This document shows positions 48,974 to 58,000 of a stretch of 64,000 nucleotides of DNA, piece after piece; within the stretch, counting starts at the first letter, position 1, and each line of letters starts with the position of its first letter. The position numbers were made by a program, and so were the translations under genes. This DNA comes from a bacterium (GTDB lineage: Bacteria > Planctomycetota > Planctomycetia > Planctomycetales > Planctomycetaceae): assembly GCA_016125225.1 (NCBI GenBank), contig WGME01000011.1:78634-142633 (forward strand). Direction: 5' to 3'. The notes below the pieces were generated by a model, which was not told the origin of the DNA, ran no database searches, and saw only the letters and a program-made list of their open reading frames with translations.

Positions 48974-49757
48974 ATCGCCGCCGCCCGGTTCACGGCTCAG
49001 CCGTCAATGGCGCGGCTGGTTGTGTCTGGCCACATTCGCCGTCGCTCCCTTAGGCTGGTTTGTCCGCGGGCGATTCATTCGTCGCCTCGAACCAGAGCGG
49101 CTCGATCAAGGGCTGGTGCTGATTCTCCCCGGCATCGAAGGCCGCAGTTTCCTGAACATTGCCATTCTGCAGGGATTGCTCGACGCGAGTGTCCCGTATG
49201 CGTTGGAGATCGTCGACTGGACCACGGGCAATAAGTTTCTGGCGCTCTATCATCTGCGGTCTCGTCGCCGCAATTTGAAAGCCGCTGCAGAACTCGCTCA
49301 ACGGATCGTGGAGTACCAGCGCGATTATCCCGGGCGACCGGTGTGGATCATCGGCCATTCCGGCGGTGGGGGTATGGCATTATGGACCGCCTTGGCGTTG
49401 CCGGAAGAAACGCAACTGACCGGCCTGGTCCTGCTCGCCGCCGCGATCTCGCCCGGTTATGAACTGGCTCCCGTGTTGACTAAACTTCAGCGCGGGCTGT
49501 GGACCTTTTCCTCTTACCTCGACTGCATCTTCACGGGACTCGGTACCACATTGTTCGGCACACTCGACGGCCGTCATGGCCCCGCCGTCGGCATGGTGGG
49601 CTTCCATGAAACCACAGTGAATGGTTCCCCCTTCGTCACACAGTGCCGCTATCATCCCCGGTACGTGTCGCAGTTCAACCTGGGCGGCCACTTCGGGTGT
49701 GTGCACCGCGTCTTTGTTGAAGAAAACATCGCCCCGATCCTGATGGCGGAAGATTAG
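48960..49757 (+). CDS. Alpha/beta hydrolase
   Basis: 265 residues from the ATG at 48960, inside the end of the DUF1573 gene; an in-frame ATG at 48948 is also possible. One N-terminal hydrophobic helix (LCLATFAVAPLGWFV) suggests membrane attachment. Nucleophile elbow WIIGHSGGGGMALW (Ser about residue 140), VLILPGIEGRSFLN as oxyanion-hole loop, and GGHFGCVHR near the end as the candidate His. Probably an esterase or lipase; the substrate is unknown. Confidence 0.85.
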   Translation: MTTNESPPPGSRLSRQWRGWLCLATFAVAPLGWFVRGRFIRRLEPERLDQGLVLILPGIEGRSFLNIAILQGLLDASVPYALEIVDWTTGNKFLALYHLRSRRRNLKAAAELAQRIVEYQRDYPGRPVWIIGHSGGGGMALWTALALPEETQLTGLVLLAAAISPGYELAPVLTKLQRGLWTFSSYLDCIFTGLGTTLFGTLDGRHGPAVGMVGFHETTVNGSPFVTQCRYHPRYVSQFNLGGHFGCVHRVFVEENIAPILMAED

Positions 49758-49843
49758 CATCGGCGTCTTGACAGTGGATGTTGTGCAGCGGCAGACTGCA
49801 GGGTTGATCAGCAAACGGAAACTCAACCACTGATCGGTCACCC

Positions 49844-50207
49844 ATGCATACCTTCCCATGCATCTGCGGACACGCAGATCGTCTTTGACTCACCGAGCGA
49901 GAACGCGGGTTACCTCGTTTGGGATTCGGATGTGGACGCATCAATTGCGGATCGCCGTGCCATATTGAGTGGCTTCCTGGCTGCCATCACGACAGGCCAG
50001 CGTGATAGCTGGATACGTTATCATTATGGCTCCGACGCGAGTTCTCGATTATCGGCAAAGACCGACGTCGATGTCATCGAAGACATCCTGTCACAACATG
50101 ATCACTACACTCGACAATGTTATCGTTGCGATGTGTGCGGACGGCTTTATCTTCAAAAGCGTGCTGAAGCAGCGGAGTTCCAGCGATATCTATGGGAGAA
50201 TCAGTGA
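49844..50207 (+). CDS. Cys-rich zinc-ribbon-like protein, apparent +1 frameshift at CTT TGA C
   Basis: The first 14 codons from the ATG at 49844 encode MHTFPCICGHADRL and stop at TGA (49886-49888). Skipping one T joins them to a frame that runs from 49887 to 50207 and begins DSPSENAGYLVWDSD. The combined 120-residue product has a CxCGH motif at the start and CYRCDVCGRLY near the end, a pattern of paired Cys found in small zinc-binding proteins. The junction CTT TGA C (49883-49889) equals the core of the prfB (RF2) recoding site, but no AGGGGG-like Shine-Dalgarno sequence precedes it. Otherwise the second frame would use a GTG at 49932 alone. It may be a real recoded gene, a recent indel or a sequencing error. 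Function unknown. Confidence 0.5.
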
Positions 50208-50374
50208 CATTGATCTGTAGATACTGCTGTCGCGGACCGTTATCTGTCGAATCACAACCTGCTCTTTATTGCCGACTTTGCTGTGGTCTCCGCTGGCCCC
50301 GACTGCTCAAAGCAAGACATCCCCGAAAGATCTTTGGTACAATCCCGTCGTGGTTCTATAGTCACGCAGGTTGA
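50192..50374 (+). CDS. Possible 60-residue zinc-ribbon protein
   Basis: The ATG lies within the last codons of the preceding gene and overlaps it by 16 bases. The product has two CxxC pairs (ICRYC and YCRLC, 15 residues apart), as in a zinc ribbon, followed by a basic stretch ARHPRKIFG. Weak ribosome-binding site; coupled translation with the upstream gene is possible. No family recognised. It may be fortuitous. Confidence 0.38.
   Translation: MGESVTLICRYCCRGPLSVESQPALYCRLCCGLRWPRLLKARHPRKIFGTIPSWFYSHAG
50314..50343 (+). promoter_or_regulatory. Promoter of the 50400 membrane-protein pair
   Basis: -35-like AAGACA (50314-50319), an 18-base spacer and TACAAT (50338-50343) preceded by TGG, an extended -10. 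It lies inside the tail of the 50192 frame. Confidence 0.5.
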
Positions 50375-50399
50375 GGTTGGCCCTGAGGGTAAGGTCGTC

Positions 50400-50777
50400 A
50401 TGTCAAACGAATGGACCATGCAACTCATCGGCTTAGCGACGGGGCTGCCGGCGATGGTCACCATGATGGCCGTGGTTGCCTGGTCGCTGTTGCGGCTGCA
50501 TGCACGGCCTCGTGCGGGCTGGACCATGCTGGTGCTGGTGGCCTTATGGGGCTTCGTCCATTTCGGCATGTCAGCGATTTTTCTGCTGTTCAATCTCACC
50601 GGCAATGGGGCAGGAGTCGTCAGCATCCAGGCGGTCTACTTGATCTCATCGTGCATGAACTTTCTGCTGAATGCCGCTATGTGGGGTTGGGTCGGCTATG
50701 AATTCTGGCGGATCGATCCCGATAATCATGCATCGCTCATAGAAGACAAGATACCGGCAAACTCTCCAGAGGGTTGA
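50400..50777 (+). CDS. Small integral membrane protein
   Basis: 125 residues from the ATG at 50400 with GGTAAGG upstream. Three to four hydrophobic helices: LIGLATGLPAMVTMMAVVAWSL, GWTMLVLVALWGFVHFGMSAIFLLFNL and VSIQAVYLISSCMNFLLNAAMWGWVGY. Acidic C-terminal tail. No known family. It is 2 bases from the next membrane-protein gene, which suggests a two-gene unit and perhaps a complex. Confidence 0.65.
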   Translation: MSNEWTMQLIGLATGLPAMVTMMAVVAWSLLRLHARPRAGWTMLVLVALWGFVHFGMSAIFLLFNLTGNGAGVVSIQAVYLISSCMNFLLNAAMWGWVGYEFWRIDPDNHASLIEDKIPANSPEG

Positions 50778-50779
50778 TC

Positions 50780-51136
50780 ATGTCGAGTTTTGCTTTTGCT
50801 GTGCCTCAGCTTCTGAATTTCGTCCAGATATTGCTGGTTGCCGTCGGCTTTATCGCGCTGAGTGTCCGACTGAAACCTCGTAAGCCCCGCACGGCTCGCA
50901 TCGCTTTGGGTATCGGCCTTGGCGAATTGGCAAATCTTGTGATGATGTTCCTCTTTCAATTGGCCATGCAAACACGCTTGATTATGTTCCCGATGGGGGA
51001 AGATCCTCTGAGCTTACAGATGGTGAGTTACATTGTCCTCGTCTGGATGATGTCACTGCCGAGTTGCCTGGTCTGGTTGTTGACGGCGTATGCGATTCTG
51101 GAGCAGCCGGACCAGCCGGTGATGCCTCGCCACTGA
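50780..51136 (+). CDS. Small integral membrane protein, partner of the preceding gene
   Basis: 118 residues from the ATG at 50780 with AGAGGG upstream, two bases after the preceding stop. Three hydrophobic segments: LLNFVQILLVAVGFIALSV, LGELANLVMMFLFQLAMQ and YIVLVWMMSLPSCLVWLLTAYAIL. A basic loop (RLKPRKPRTAR) sits after the first helix. Size and layout match its neighbour without obvious sequence identity. Confidence 0.65.
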   Translation: MSSFAFAVPQLLNFVQILLVAVGFIALSVRLKPRKPRTARIALGIGLGELANLVMMFLFQLAMQTRLIMFPMGEDPLSLQMVSYIVLVWMMSLPSCLVWLLTAYAILEQPDQPVMPRH

Positions 51137-51278
51137 TGCTCGGGGGGCGAGCGTTTCCGCAGTGAACTCATGCCAGAGATGCAACCGCGATAGGGCCACG
51201 GTAAGCTACAGGAAGGGCAGAAGTGCCTCCTGTCTTTTATCTCTGACATGCCCCATCGTTTCTGGAAAGTGATCTCTC

Positions 51279-52226
51279 ATGAAGCCCGCGCTCGCTCTGT
51301 TCTGTTGTCTGATCGGCTGGTGTGGGACTGGCATCACCGCCCATGCTCAACAACGCCTGCTGGTGCAAGGAAAGGGGCAACTGGCAATCATCGAGCCCGA
51401 CGGGCAAGCCTCCTGGTCGATGAAATGGGGCGGCATTCATGATGTGCATGTGCTGCCGAATGGCCATATCCTCGTGCAACAGGGTGCGGCAAAAATCGCT
51501 GAAATCGACCCCGCGACTAAAGCGGTCGTCTGGTCGTATGACAGTGCCACACAAAATGGGAATGCCGGTAAGAAAATCGAGGTGCATGCCTTTCAACCAT
51601 TGGAGGACGGTCGGTTGATGATCGCGGAATCGGGAGTCCCACGGATTATCGAAATCGATCGTGAGGGCCAACTGCTGAAAGAAATCGCGTTGAAGGTCGA
51701 ACACCCGCATCCTCATACCGATACCCGCCTCGCACGTAAAATTGCTTCGGGGAACTATCTGGTCTGTCATGAAGGAGATGGCGTGGTGCGCGAGTATGAT
51801 GGCCCCAGTGGTCAACTTGTGTGGGAATATGAAGTGCCGCTGTTCGATCAATCGCCGAAGCCCGGACATGGTCCGGAAGCCTTCGGCAACAAATGCTTCG
51901 CCGCCGTGCGACTCACGAATGGCAACACCTTGATCGCGACAGGCAATGGCCACAGCGTGATTGAAGTCACCCCCGCCAAGAAGATTGTCTGGGAAATTCA
52001 TCAGAAAGATATGCCCGGCATTACACTCGCCTGGGTCACCACGCTGGAAGTGCTGCCGAACGGGCATTTCCTCATCGGCAATTGCCACGCCGGTCCGGGG
52101 CAACCTCAGGTGATTGAACTCGACCCGCAGACCAAGCAGGTTGTCTGGCAGTTCGAGCAGTTTGAGACCTTCGGGAATGATGTTTCCAACACGCAAGTGT
52201 TAGACATCACCGGCACTCTGCGTTAA
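51279..52226 (+). CDS. Exported propeller protein, arylsulfotransferase-like
   Basis: 315 residues. Signal peptide MKPALALFCCLIGWCGTGITAHA. Blades repeat a motif of the type VLPNGHILVQQG, LEDGRLMIAESG, IASGNYLVCHEG, LTNGNTLIATGNGH, VLPNGHFLIGNCHA, each followed by xIxEIDxxxxVVW; this is the pattern of arylsulfotransferase/PQQ-like propellers. A His-rich loop VEHPHPHTD stands in the middle. Probable carbohydrate or small-molecule interaction outside the cell. Confidence 0.85.
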   Translation: MKPALALFCCLIGWCGTGITAHAQQRLLVQGKGQLAIIEPDGQASWSMKWGGIHDVHVLPNGHILVQQGAAKIAEIDPATKAVVWSYDSATQNGNAGKKIEVHAFQPLEDGRLMIAESGVPRIIEIDREGQLLKEIALKVEHPHPHTDTRLARKIASGNYLVCHEGDGVVREYDGPSGQLVWEYEVPLFDQSPKPGHGPEAFGNKCFAAVRLTNGNTLIATGNGHSVIEVTPAKKIVWEIHQKDMPGITLAWVTTLEVLPNGHFLIGNCHAGPGQPQVIELDPQTKQVVWQFEQFETFGNDVSNTQVLDITGTLR

Positions 52227-52271
52227 CCTCCTCTAAACTCTCAGCCATAATCGCTCAGCTCTAAGCCCTCC

Positions 52272-53240
52272 ATGTTCCCACTCCGCCGCCTAGGACAGAC
52301 CGACTTGCACGTGACGCCGATTGCGATGGGCTGCTGGCCTATCGCCGGGATCACCAGTATCGATGTCACGGAAGCCAGCAGTCTCGAAACGATCTCCGCA
52401 GCGTTCGATGCGGGCATCAATCATTTCGATACCGCCTACTGCTACGGTTATGAGGGAGAGAGCGAACGGATGGTGGGCCGTGTGTTGCGGCCTCTGCGTG
52501 ACCGTGTGATTGTGGCCACAAAAGGGGGCATCCATTGGGGGCCGGATCGCAAGCAGGTGAAAGATGGACGTCGCGACACAATCTTGCGTCAGGTCGATGA
52601 AAGCCTGCAACGTTTAGGATTCGACCACATCGATCTGTACTATCTGCACGCGCCCGACCCCACGATTGATATCGCCGAATCAGCCGGCGCCATGAGCGAG
52701 TTAGTGAGTGCCGGAAAAGTGCGTGCCGTAGGGGCATCCAACTGCAACTTGTCGCAACTGCAGCAGTTTCATGCCGTCTGTCCACTCGCTGCGATTCAGC
52801 CGCACTACAACATGCTGCAGCGCGAGATCGAACCAGAAATTCTGCCCTGGTGCCAAGCGAATCAGGTTTCTGTGATGGTCTATTGGCCATTGATGAAAGG
52901 GTTGCTGGCGGGCAAGTTGCCTCGGGAGCATGTCTTCGATGCCCGTGACGGCCGGCAGAAGTACCCCATGTTTCACGGCGAGGAATGGCAAAAGAATCAG
53001 GACTTCCTGGATGAGTTGCGACCGATCGCCGCGGCCAGACAAGTCAGCGTGGCGCAGGTGGTCCTAAACTGGACCATTCAACGCACGGGCATCACCACGG
53101 CTCTCTGTGGTGCCAAACGTCCGGAGCAGATTCGAGACAATGCTGCTGCACAGAACTGGCAGTTGTCCCAGGCAGAGATCGCCGCGATTGATGCCGCGAT
53201 TGCCCAACGCGGAGCGATCGTGTCACGCGCCGCCGTGTAA
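52272..53240 (+). CDS. Aldo/keto reductase
   Basis: 322 residues. NADPH-dependent oxidoreductase barrel. Catalytic tetrad: Asp and Tyr in HFDTAYCYGYEGESERMVG, Lys in VIVATKGGIHWG, His in DLYYLHAPDP. Cofactor region: IAAARQVSVAQVVLNWTIQR, then GITTALCGAKRPEQIRDN. The start ATG is at the end of a CTCAGC/CTCTAAGC repeat. The natural substrate is unknown. Followed by convergent TPR/alpha-CTD gene. Confidence 0.93.
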   Translation: MFPLRRLGQTDLHVTPIAMGCWPIAGITSIDVTEASSLETISAAFDAGINHFDTAYCYGYEGESERMVGRVLRPLRDRVIVATKGGIHWGPDRKQVKDGRRDTILRQVDESLQRLGFDHIDLYYLHAPDPTIDIAESAGAMSELVSAGKVRAVGASNCNLSQLQQFHAVCPLAAIQPHYNMLQREIEPEILPWCQANQVSVMVYWPLMKGLLAGKLPREHVFDARDGRQKYPMFHGEEWQKNQDFLDELRPIAAARQVSVAQVVLNWTIQRTGITTALCGAKRPEQIRDNAAAQNWQLSQAEIAAIDAAIAQRGAIVSRAAV

Positions 53241-53278
53241 TGCAGCAAAGAACGCACCACTCACCGCCGGTGTTCGGC

Positions 53279-53311
53279 AAAAAAACAGCCGCAGGCGAGA
53301 ACCTGCGGCTG
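53279..53311 (-). terminator. Strong terminator of the TPR/alpha-CTD gene
   Basis: On the minus strand CAGCCGCAGG pairs with CCTGCGGCTG (10 bp, perfect) around a 6-base loop and is followed by seven T. Confidence 0.9.
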
Positions 53312-53347
53312 CATGATGTCTGATGAAAGAGACTGGACGGGCTGGTC

Positions 53348-54739
53348 TCAGTCGTTTCGCAGTTTGATACCAGATTCGGCTAACTGCTGACGGATTTCGT
53401 TCAGCGAGGTCACACCGAAGTTTTTGGTGGCCAGCAACTCGTCCGGTGTGCGTTGCACCAGTTCGCCCAGAGTGGTGATGCCCAGACGGGCCATGCACTT
53501 GCGGGCTCGGACCGACAGGTTCAACTCGGTGACCGATCGGGCCATCATCGCCTGTTCCTGCGGCGACAGGTCGGGTTGATGCAGAAAGCCCAAGCCAGCT
53601 GGTGCCGCTGGTGACCACGGCGTAGAAGGAACCGCGTCGGTGCGTCCCTGCTTCGAAGGCTGCAGGTTTTGGCCGACCCGCAAACCATGTTGACCCATCA
53701 GCTCACGGATTTCGACCAGTGATGTTTCGCCGAAATTCTTACCAGCCAGCAGATCCTGTTCAGAGACGCGGGTCAAATCGCCCAGCGTCAGGATGTTCAT
53801 GCTGGCCAGACAGTTGCGGCTGCGAACCGAGAGTTCGAAGTCGGTAACGGGGCGGCTGAGCAATTGCGACAACCGGGCCTCATTACGGGCCATGTCATCA
53901 TCGAAGAACATTTCCGTGGTCGCTTCGATGTCCTTCATGTACATCTGGGCGCGTTCGTGCATGGGGTCGTAGCTCAGAACCCGCTTGAAGCAGAACGCGG
54001 CCGCGCTGTAATTGCTCTTGTCTTCGTACAGCAGACCCAGATTGATGAGCGCCCCCAGATGATACGGCGGCTTGCTGAGGCACTGCTCGTACAAGCGGAT
54101 GGCTTCGTTGTCGTTGCCATGCAGGGCGTTTTCGCCAGCCAGACGGAACAGGGCCTGCGGATGGTGCGGGTCCATGTCGACGGCGCGTTCGAAATACTCG
54201 ATGGCGCCATAGGTATCTCCCCGGTCCGAGAGAATGCAGCCCATCTGGTACGAATACTCGGCCCGGCGAGCCCCTTCGGTGCCGGTTGAACGCAAGACCT
54301 TTTCGGCTTCTTCCAACCGGCCCTGCATGCGGATCGCTCCGGCTCGGCGGAGGTTGGAATCGATTGTTTCAAAGCCTGCCTTCTGAGCGGCGGCGAACTT
54401 CTCTTCCGCGGCAACAGCATCATCAAGCGAGAGTTTGACCATGGCATGGACGAACAGCGTCGTCGCATCCGTCGGGCCATCTCCCAGCAAGCGGTCGGCG
54501 ATTTTGTGCTGACCGAGCAGAAAGGCACCGATGCCGGCCCGTGTGATTTGGCTGGCCTGAGCTCCCCCCTCTTCGGTGGAGCGAATCAAGGCCTCAAGTT
54601 CCACGCGCACTGCCGCGGCCTGATCCGAAGCAATGGCCCGCTTTAATCGCAGATACTCTTCGTATTGCACAGGATTTCGGCTTTGCAGTAGTGCTTTAAT
54701 ATCGGCAGGGTCGAGGACGGGTGATGCGGGCGTAGACAT
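53348..54739 (-). CDS. TPR protein with two RNA polymerase alpha-CTD modules
   Basis: 463 residues from the ATG at 54739; a GTG at 54754 is also in frame. N-terminal ~290 residues are TPR-like helices (for example YSYQMGCILSDRGDTYGAIE, ALFRLAGENALHGNDNEAIR, ALINLGLLYEDKSNYSAAA). Two copies of the alpha-subunit C-terminal helix-hairpin-helix domain follow: ELSVRSRNCLASMNILTLGDL (about 305) and LNLSVRARKCMARLGITTLGEL (about 400). Unit 1 keeps the E. coli DNA-contact residues Arg265, Asn268, Cys269, Gly296 and Ser299; unit 2 keeps all but Asn268. There is no alpha N-terminal domain, so it cannot form core polymerase. Probably a transcription or DNA-linked adaptor; the family is annotated in planctomycetes but, as far as I know, uncharacterised. 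Confidence 0.88.
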   Translation of the reverse strand: MSTPASPVLDPADIKALLQSRNPVQYEEYLRLKRAIASDQAAAVRVELEALIRSTEEGGAQASQITRAGIGAFLLGQHKIADRLLGDGPTDATTLFVHAMVKLSLDDAVAAEEKFAAAQKAGFETIDSNLRRAGAIRMQGRLEEAEKVLRSTGTEGARRAEYSYQMGCILSDRGDTYGAIEYFERAVDMDPHHPQALFRLAGENALHGNDNEAIRLYEQCLSKPPYHLGALINLGLLYEDKSNYSAAAFCFKRVLSYDPMHERAQMYMKDIEATTEMFFDDDMARNEARLSQLLSRPVTDFELSVRSRNCLASMNILTLGDLTRVSEQDLLAGKNFGETSLVEIRELMGQHGLRVGQNLQPSKQGRTDAVPSTPWSPAAPAGLGFLHQPDLSPQEQAMMARSVTELNLSVRARKCMARLGITTLGELVQRTPDELLATKNFGVTSLNEIRQQLAESGIKLRND

Positions 54740-54809
54740 CCGGCGATGTTCCACAAAAGGACGCAGTTTTTTTCACGAACTTCTCACGGTCCGTGCGTTC
54801 GAATCGAGT

Positions 54810-54837
54810 AGTATAGCAAGAAATCATCATTCCTCAA
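54810..54837 (-). promoter_or_regulatory. Promoter of the TPR/alpha-CTD gene
   Basis: On the minus strand -35 TTGAGG (54832-54837), 16-base spacer, -10 TATACT (54810-54815). The leader would be about 64 bases. Confidence 0.6.
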
Positions 54838-54988
54838 CAGTCGGAATGTGGACAAAAAGACACGTTTTTCGGTTTGTTTTGACTGTCACGCGGTTCAGGT
54901 GAACCCTGCCGAACGGGGTGTTTTTCCCACGAATCGTCGTTCCACAGGCCGATTTCCCGTCAAGAATGGTTTTCGCTCCCGGGGGCGT

Positions 54989-54997
54989 GCGATAATC
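54989..54997 (+). promoter_or_regulatory. Candidate extended -10 of the DUF1549/1553 gene
   Basis: TGCGATAAT is a TG-n extended -10 with GATAAT (54992-54997); no clear -35. Confidence 0.4.
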
Positions 54998-55051
54998 TAT
55001 CAATAGTGACTCATGCTTCCGTCCAAAAGTCTCTGGCTGCGAGGTCAACGG

Positions 55052-58000
55052 ATGTCTCAAGTGAACCGGATGATCTGGGCTGCCGCCGGGCTGTGTTTCG
55101 CGTTCTCTGTGTCTGCGATCGCCGCCGACAAAGCCCCCATTTCTCCTGCCGCTGCTCAATTCTTTGAGCGGGAAGTCCGACCGCTGCTCGCCGAACATTG
55201 CTTTCAGTGTCATGGCGAACAGAAGCAAAGCGGCGGCTTGCGGCTCGACTTCCATGCTAACCTGATGCAGGGGGGCGAATCGGGCCCGAGCATAGTCCCC
55301 GGCAAACCGGCGGAAAGCCTGCTGATCGAAGCCATCCGATACGAATCGTATGAGATGCCTCCCGCCGGGAAGCTGCCGGAAAAAGAGATCGCCATCCTGA
55401 CGAAGTGGGTCGAGATGGGGGCTCCCTGGCCGGGTGACAATCGCGTCGCTGGTCATGTGCATCGACCGGGGGTGATCACCGATGAAGACCGCCAGTGGTG
55501 GGCCATTCAACCGGTGAAGCGGCCGGAACTTCCCGAAGTGCCGACGAACGCACTGCTACACAACGACATCGACCGTTTCATCGTGGCGAAGTTGCAGGAG
55601 CAGGGGTTGTCACCCGCACCGCAGGCCGATCGAACATCGCTGATCCGCCGCGTGACCTTCGATCTGATCGGGTTGCCACCGACTCCCGCCGAAGTTGAAG
55701 AGTTCGTGAACGATCCGTCGCCCGATGCTTATGAACGGCTGGTCGATCGACTGCTACAACGTCCGGAGTATGGGGAGCGCTGGGCTCGGCACTGGTTGGA
55801 CCTGGTCCGCTATGCCGACAGCGATGGTTACCGCTTGGATTCGTACCGGCCGAACATTTGGCGGTATCGCGATTACGTCATCAACGCTTTCAATAACGAC
55901 AAGCCCTACGATCGGTTTGTGCAAGAGCAGCTCGCCGGAGACGAACTCTTTCCCGATGATCCCGAGGCCCTCACCGCCACGGGTTACCTGCGGCACTGGA
56001 TCTACGAATACAACAGCCGCGATGCCCGTGGGCAATGGGAAATCATCATGAACGACATCACCGATACCACGGCCGATGTCTTTCTGGGTCTCGGGCTGCA
56101 ATGTGCTCGGTGTCACGATCACAAATTCGATCCACTGCTGCAGGCCGATTACTTTCGTCTGCAGGGCTTCTTCGCAGGCATTTTGCCGCAAGACCATTTG
56201 ATTGCCGCGACGGAAGCCGAGAAAACAGCGCATGCGGAAGCGCTCAAGGAATGGGAAACACAGACCGCCGAACTGCGGGCGAAGATCGCTGAGTTGGAAG
56301 CCCCAGCGCGAGCCAAGGCCGCCGAGACATCCGTGGGCCGTTTTCCAGATGATGTGCAGGCGATGATCCACAAGTCATTCTCTGAACGCACGCCCTATGA
56401 ACATCAGGTCGCCGAACTGGCTTATCGTCAGGTGACCTATGAATGGGATAACATCGATAAGCACCTGAAGGGTGAAACCAAAGATCAGGTGCTCGCCTTG
56501 CGCAAAGAATTGGCCGCGTTCGACAAATTGAAGCCGGCCGACTTACCCGTGGTGTGGGGAGCCACCGACTTCAGTTCGAAAGCCGCCGACGTCACGATCC
56601 CCAAACGTGGTCCTGGCCTTATTGACCCCGGTTTTCCGACCATTCTCGATCCGCAAGCGGCGGCGATCGCACCGATCGAGAACAACCCGAACACCACGGG
56701 TCGCCGGGCGGCATTGGCTCAGTGGCTGACCGCTCCCGACAATCCACTGACGGGGCGAGTGATTGTCAATCGCATCTGGCAACAGCACTTTGGCAAGGGA
56801 CTCGCCGTTAATACCAGTGACTTCGGTCGCCTCGGCGAAGCTCCGTCACATCCCCAGTTGCTCGACTGGCTGACCAGCGAATTCATCGATCAGGGCTGGA
56901 GCATCAAGAAACTGCAACGGCAGATTGTGTTGTCCGCCACTTATCAACAGGCCGTCACGAACCCGCAAGCCGAAGCCGCCAAGCTGAAAGATCCTGAAAA
57001 TCGCTGGCTGTGGCGAACCAATCTTCGCCGTCTCGATGCCGAGCAGATTCGCGATGCGTTGTATGCAGCTTCGGGAGCCTTGGATTTGAGTCGGCACAGC
57101 GGCCCCGGTGAGCCAAACGAACAACCGGTCCGCTCGATTTACCTGCGGTTCATGCGGAACAATCGCAATGCCCTGCTCGACGTGTTCGATGAACCGCTCG
57201 GCATCAACAGTACAGCGGCGCGATATACCACCACCACGCCGATTCAGTCGCTGCTGCTGATCAACAGCCAACTGATGCTGCAGCAGGCAACGGCATTGGA
57301 GAAGCGTCTGCGAACGGAAGCACCGGCCCCGGAAGGTCGGATCGACTTGGCTTATCGTCTGCTCTTCGGTCGCCCGGCCGATTCCCACGAGATCGCAGCG
57401 GCACAAGGATTCCTCCAGGACCAAGTAGCCCATATCAATCTGGAAGAGGCCAATTCTGAAGCCGCGAAATTTGAGTACGACAAGATTCCCAGCCGCGATG
57501 GTCAGGCTGCCGTGATGACGCCCGATCATCCGGCCATGCAGGCCCCGCACCAATCGGAATTCCCCAGCCACGACTTCACGATTGAAGCCTTCGTCGTCGT
57601 GCGGTCCGTCTACGATTCCGGTGCCGTCCGCGTGATGGCCTCGTCCTGGAGCGGGAGCCAGGAACAACCCGGCTGGTCGTTCGGCATCACGGGGAAGGGG
57701 TCACGTCGCAAGCCGCAAACGCTGGTGCTCGAACTGCTCGGTAAGACTGCCGAGGGGAAACTCGTGCATGACCCGATCTTTTCCGACCACACGATTCAAC
57801 TGAACCGGCCGTACTACGTGGCGGCTGCCGTTAAGTTCAGTGACGATGCCGCTGTCCCCGGGACAGTTACCTTCTATGTGAAGGACATTGGCAACGACGA
57901 CGAACCGTTGCAATCGGCCGTGGTGCCTCACCGCATTCAATCGGGCATCGATTCCACGTTCCCCTTCACCATCGGCGGGCGGATGTCGTTGAAAGACGCC

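Larger units (their letters stand above)
54740..55051. other. Divergent promoter region
   Basis: 312 bases between the TPR/alpha-CTD gene and the DUF1549/1553 gene. It holds a clear minus-strand promoter (54810-54837) and a plus-strand extended -10 (54989-54997); the rest shows nothing else nameable. Confidence 0.6.

Noticed and set aside
51237..52196. 319-codon minus-strand frame
   Set aside because: Antisense to the secreted propeller gene, which has a signal peptide and clear blades.
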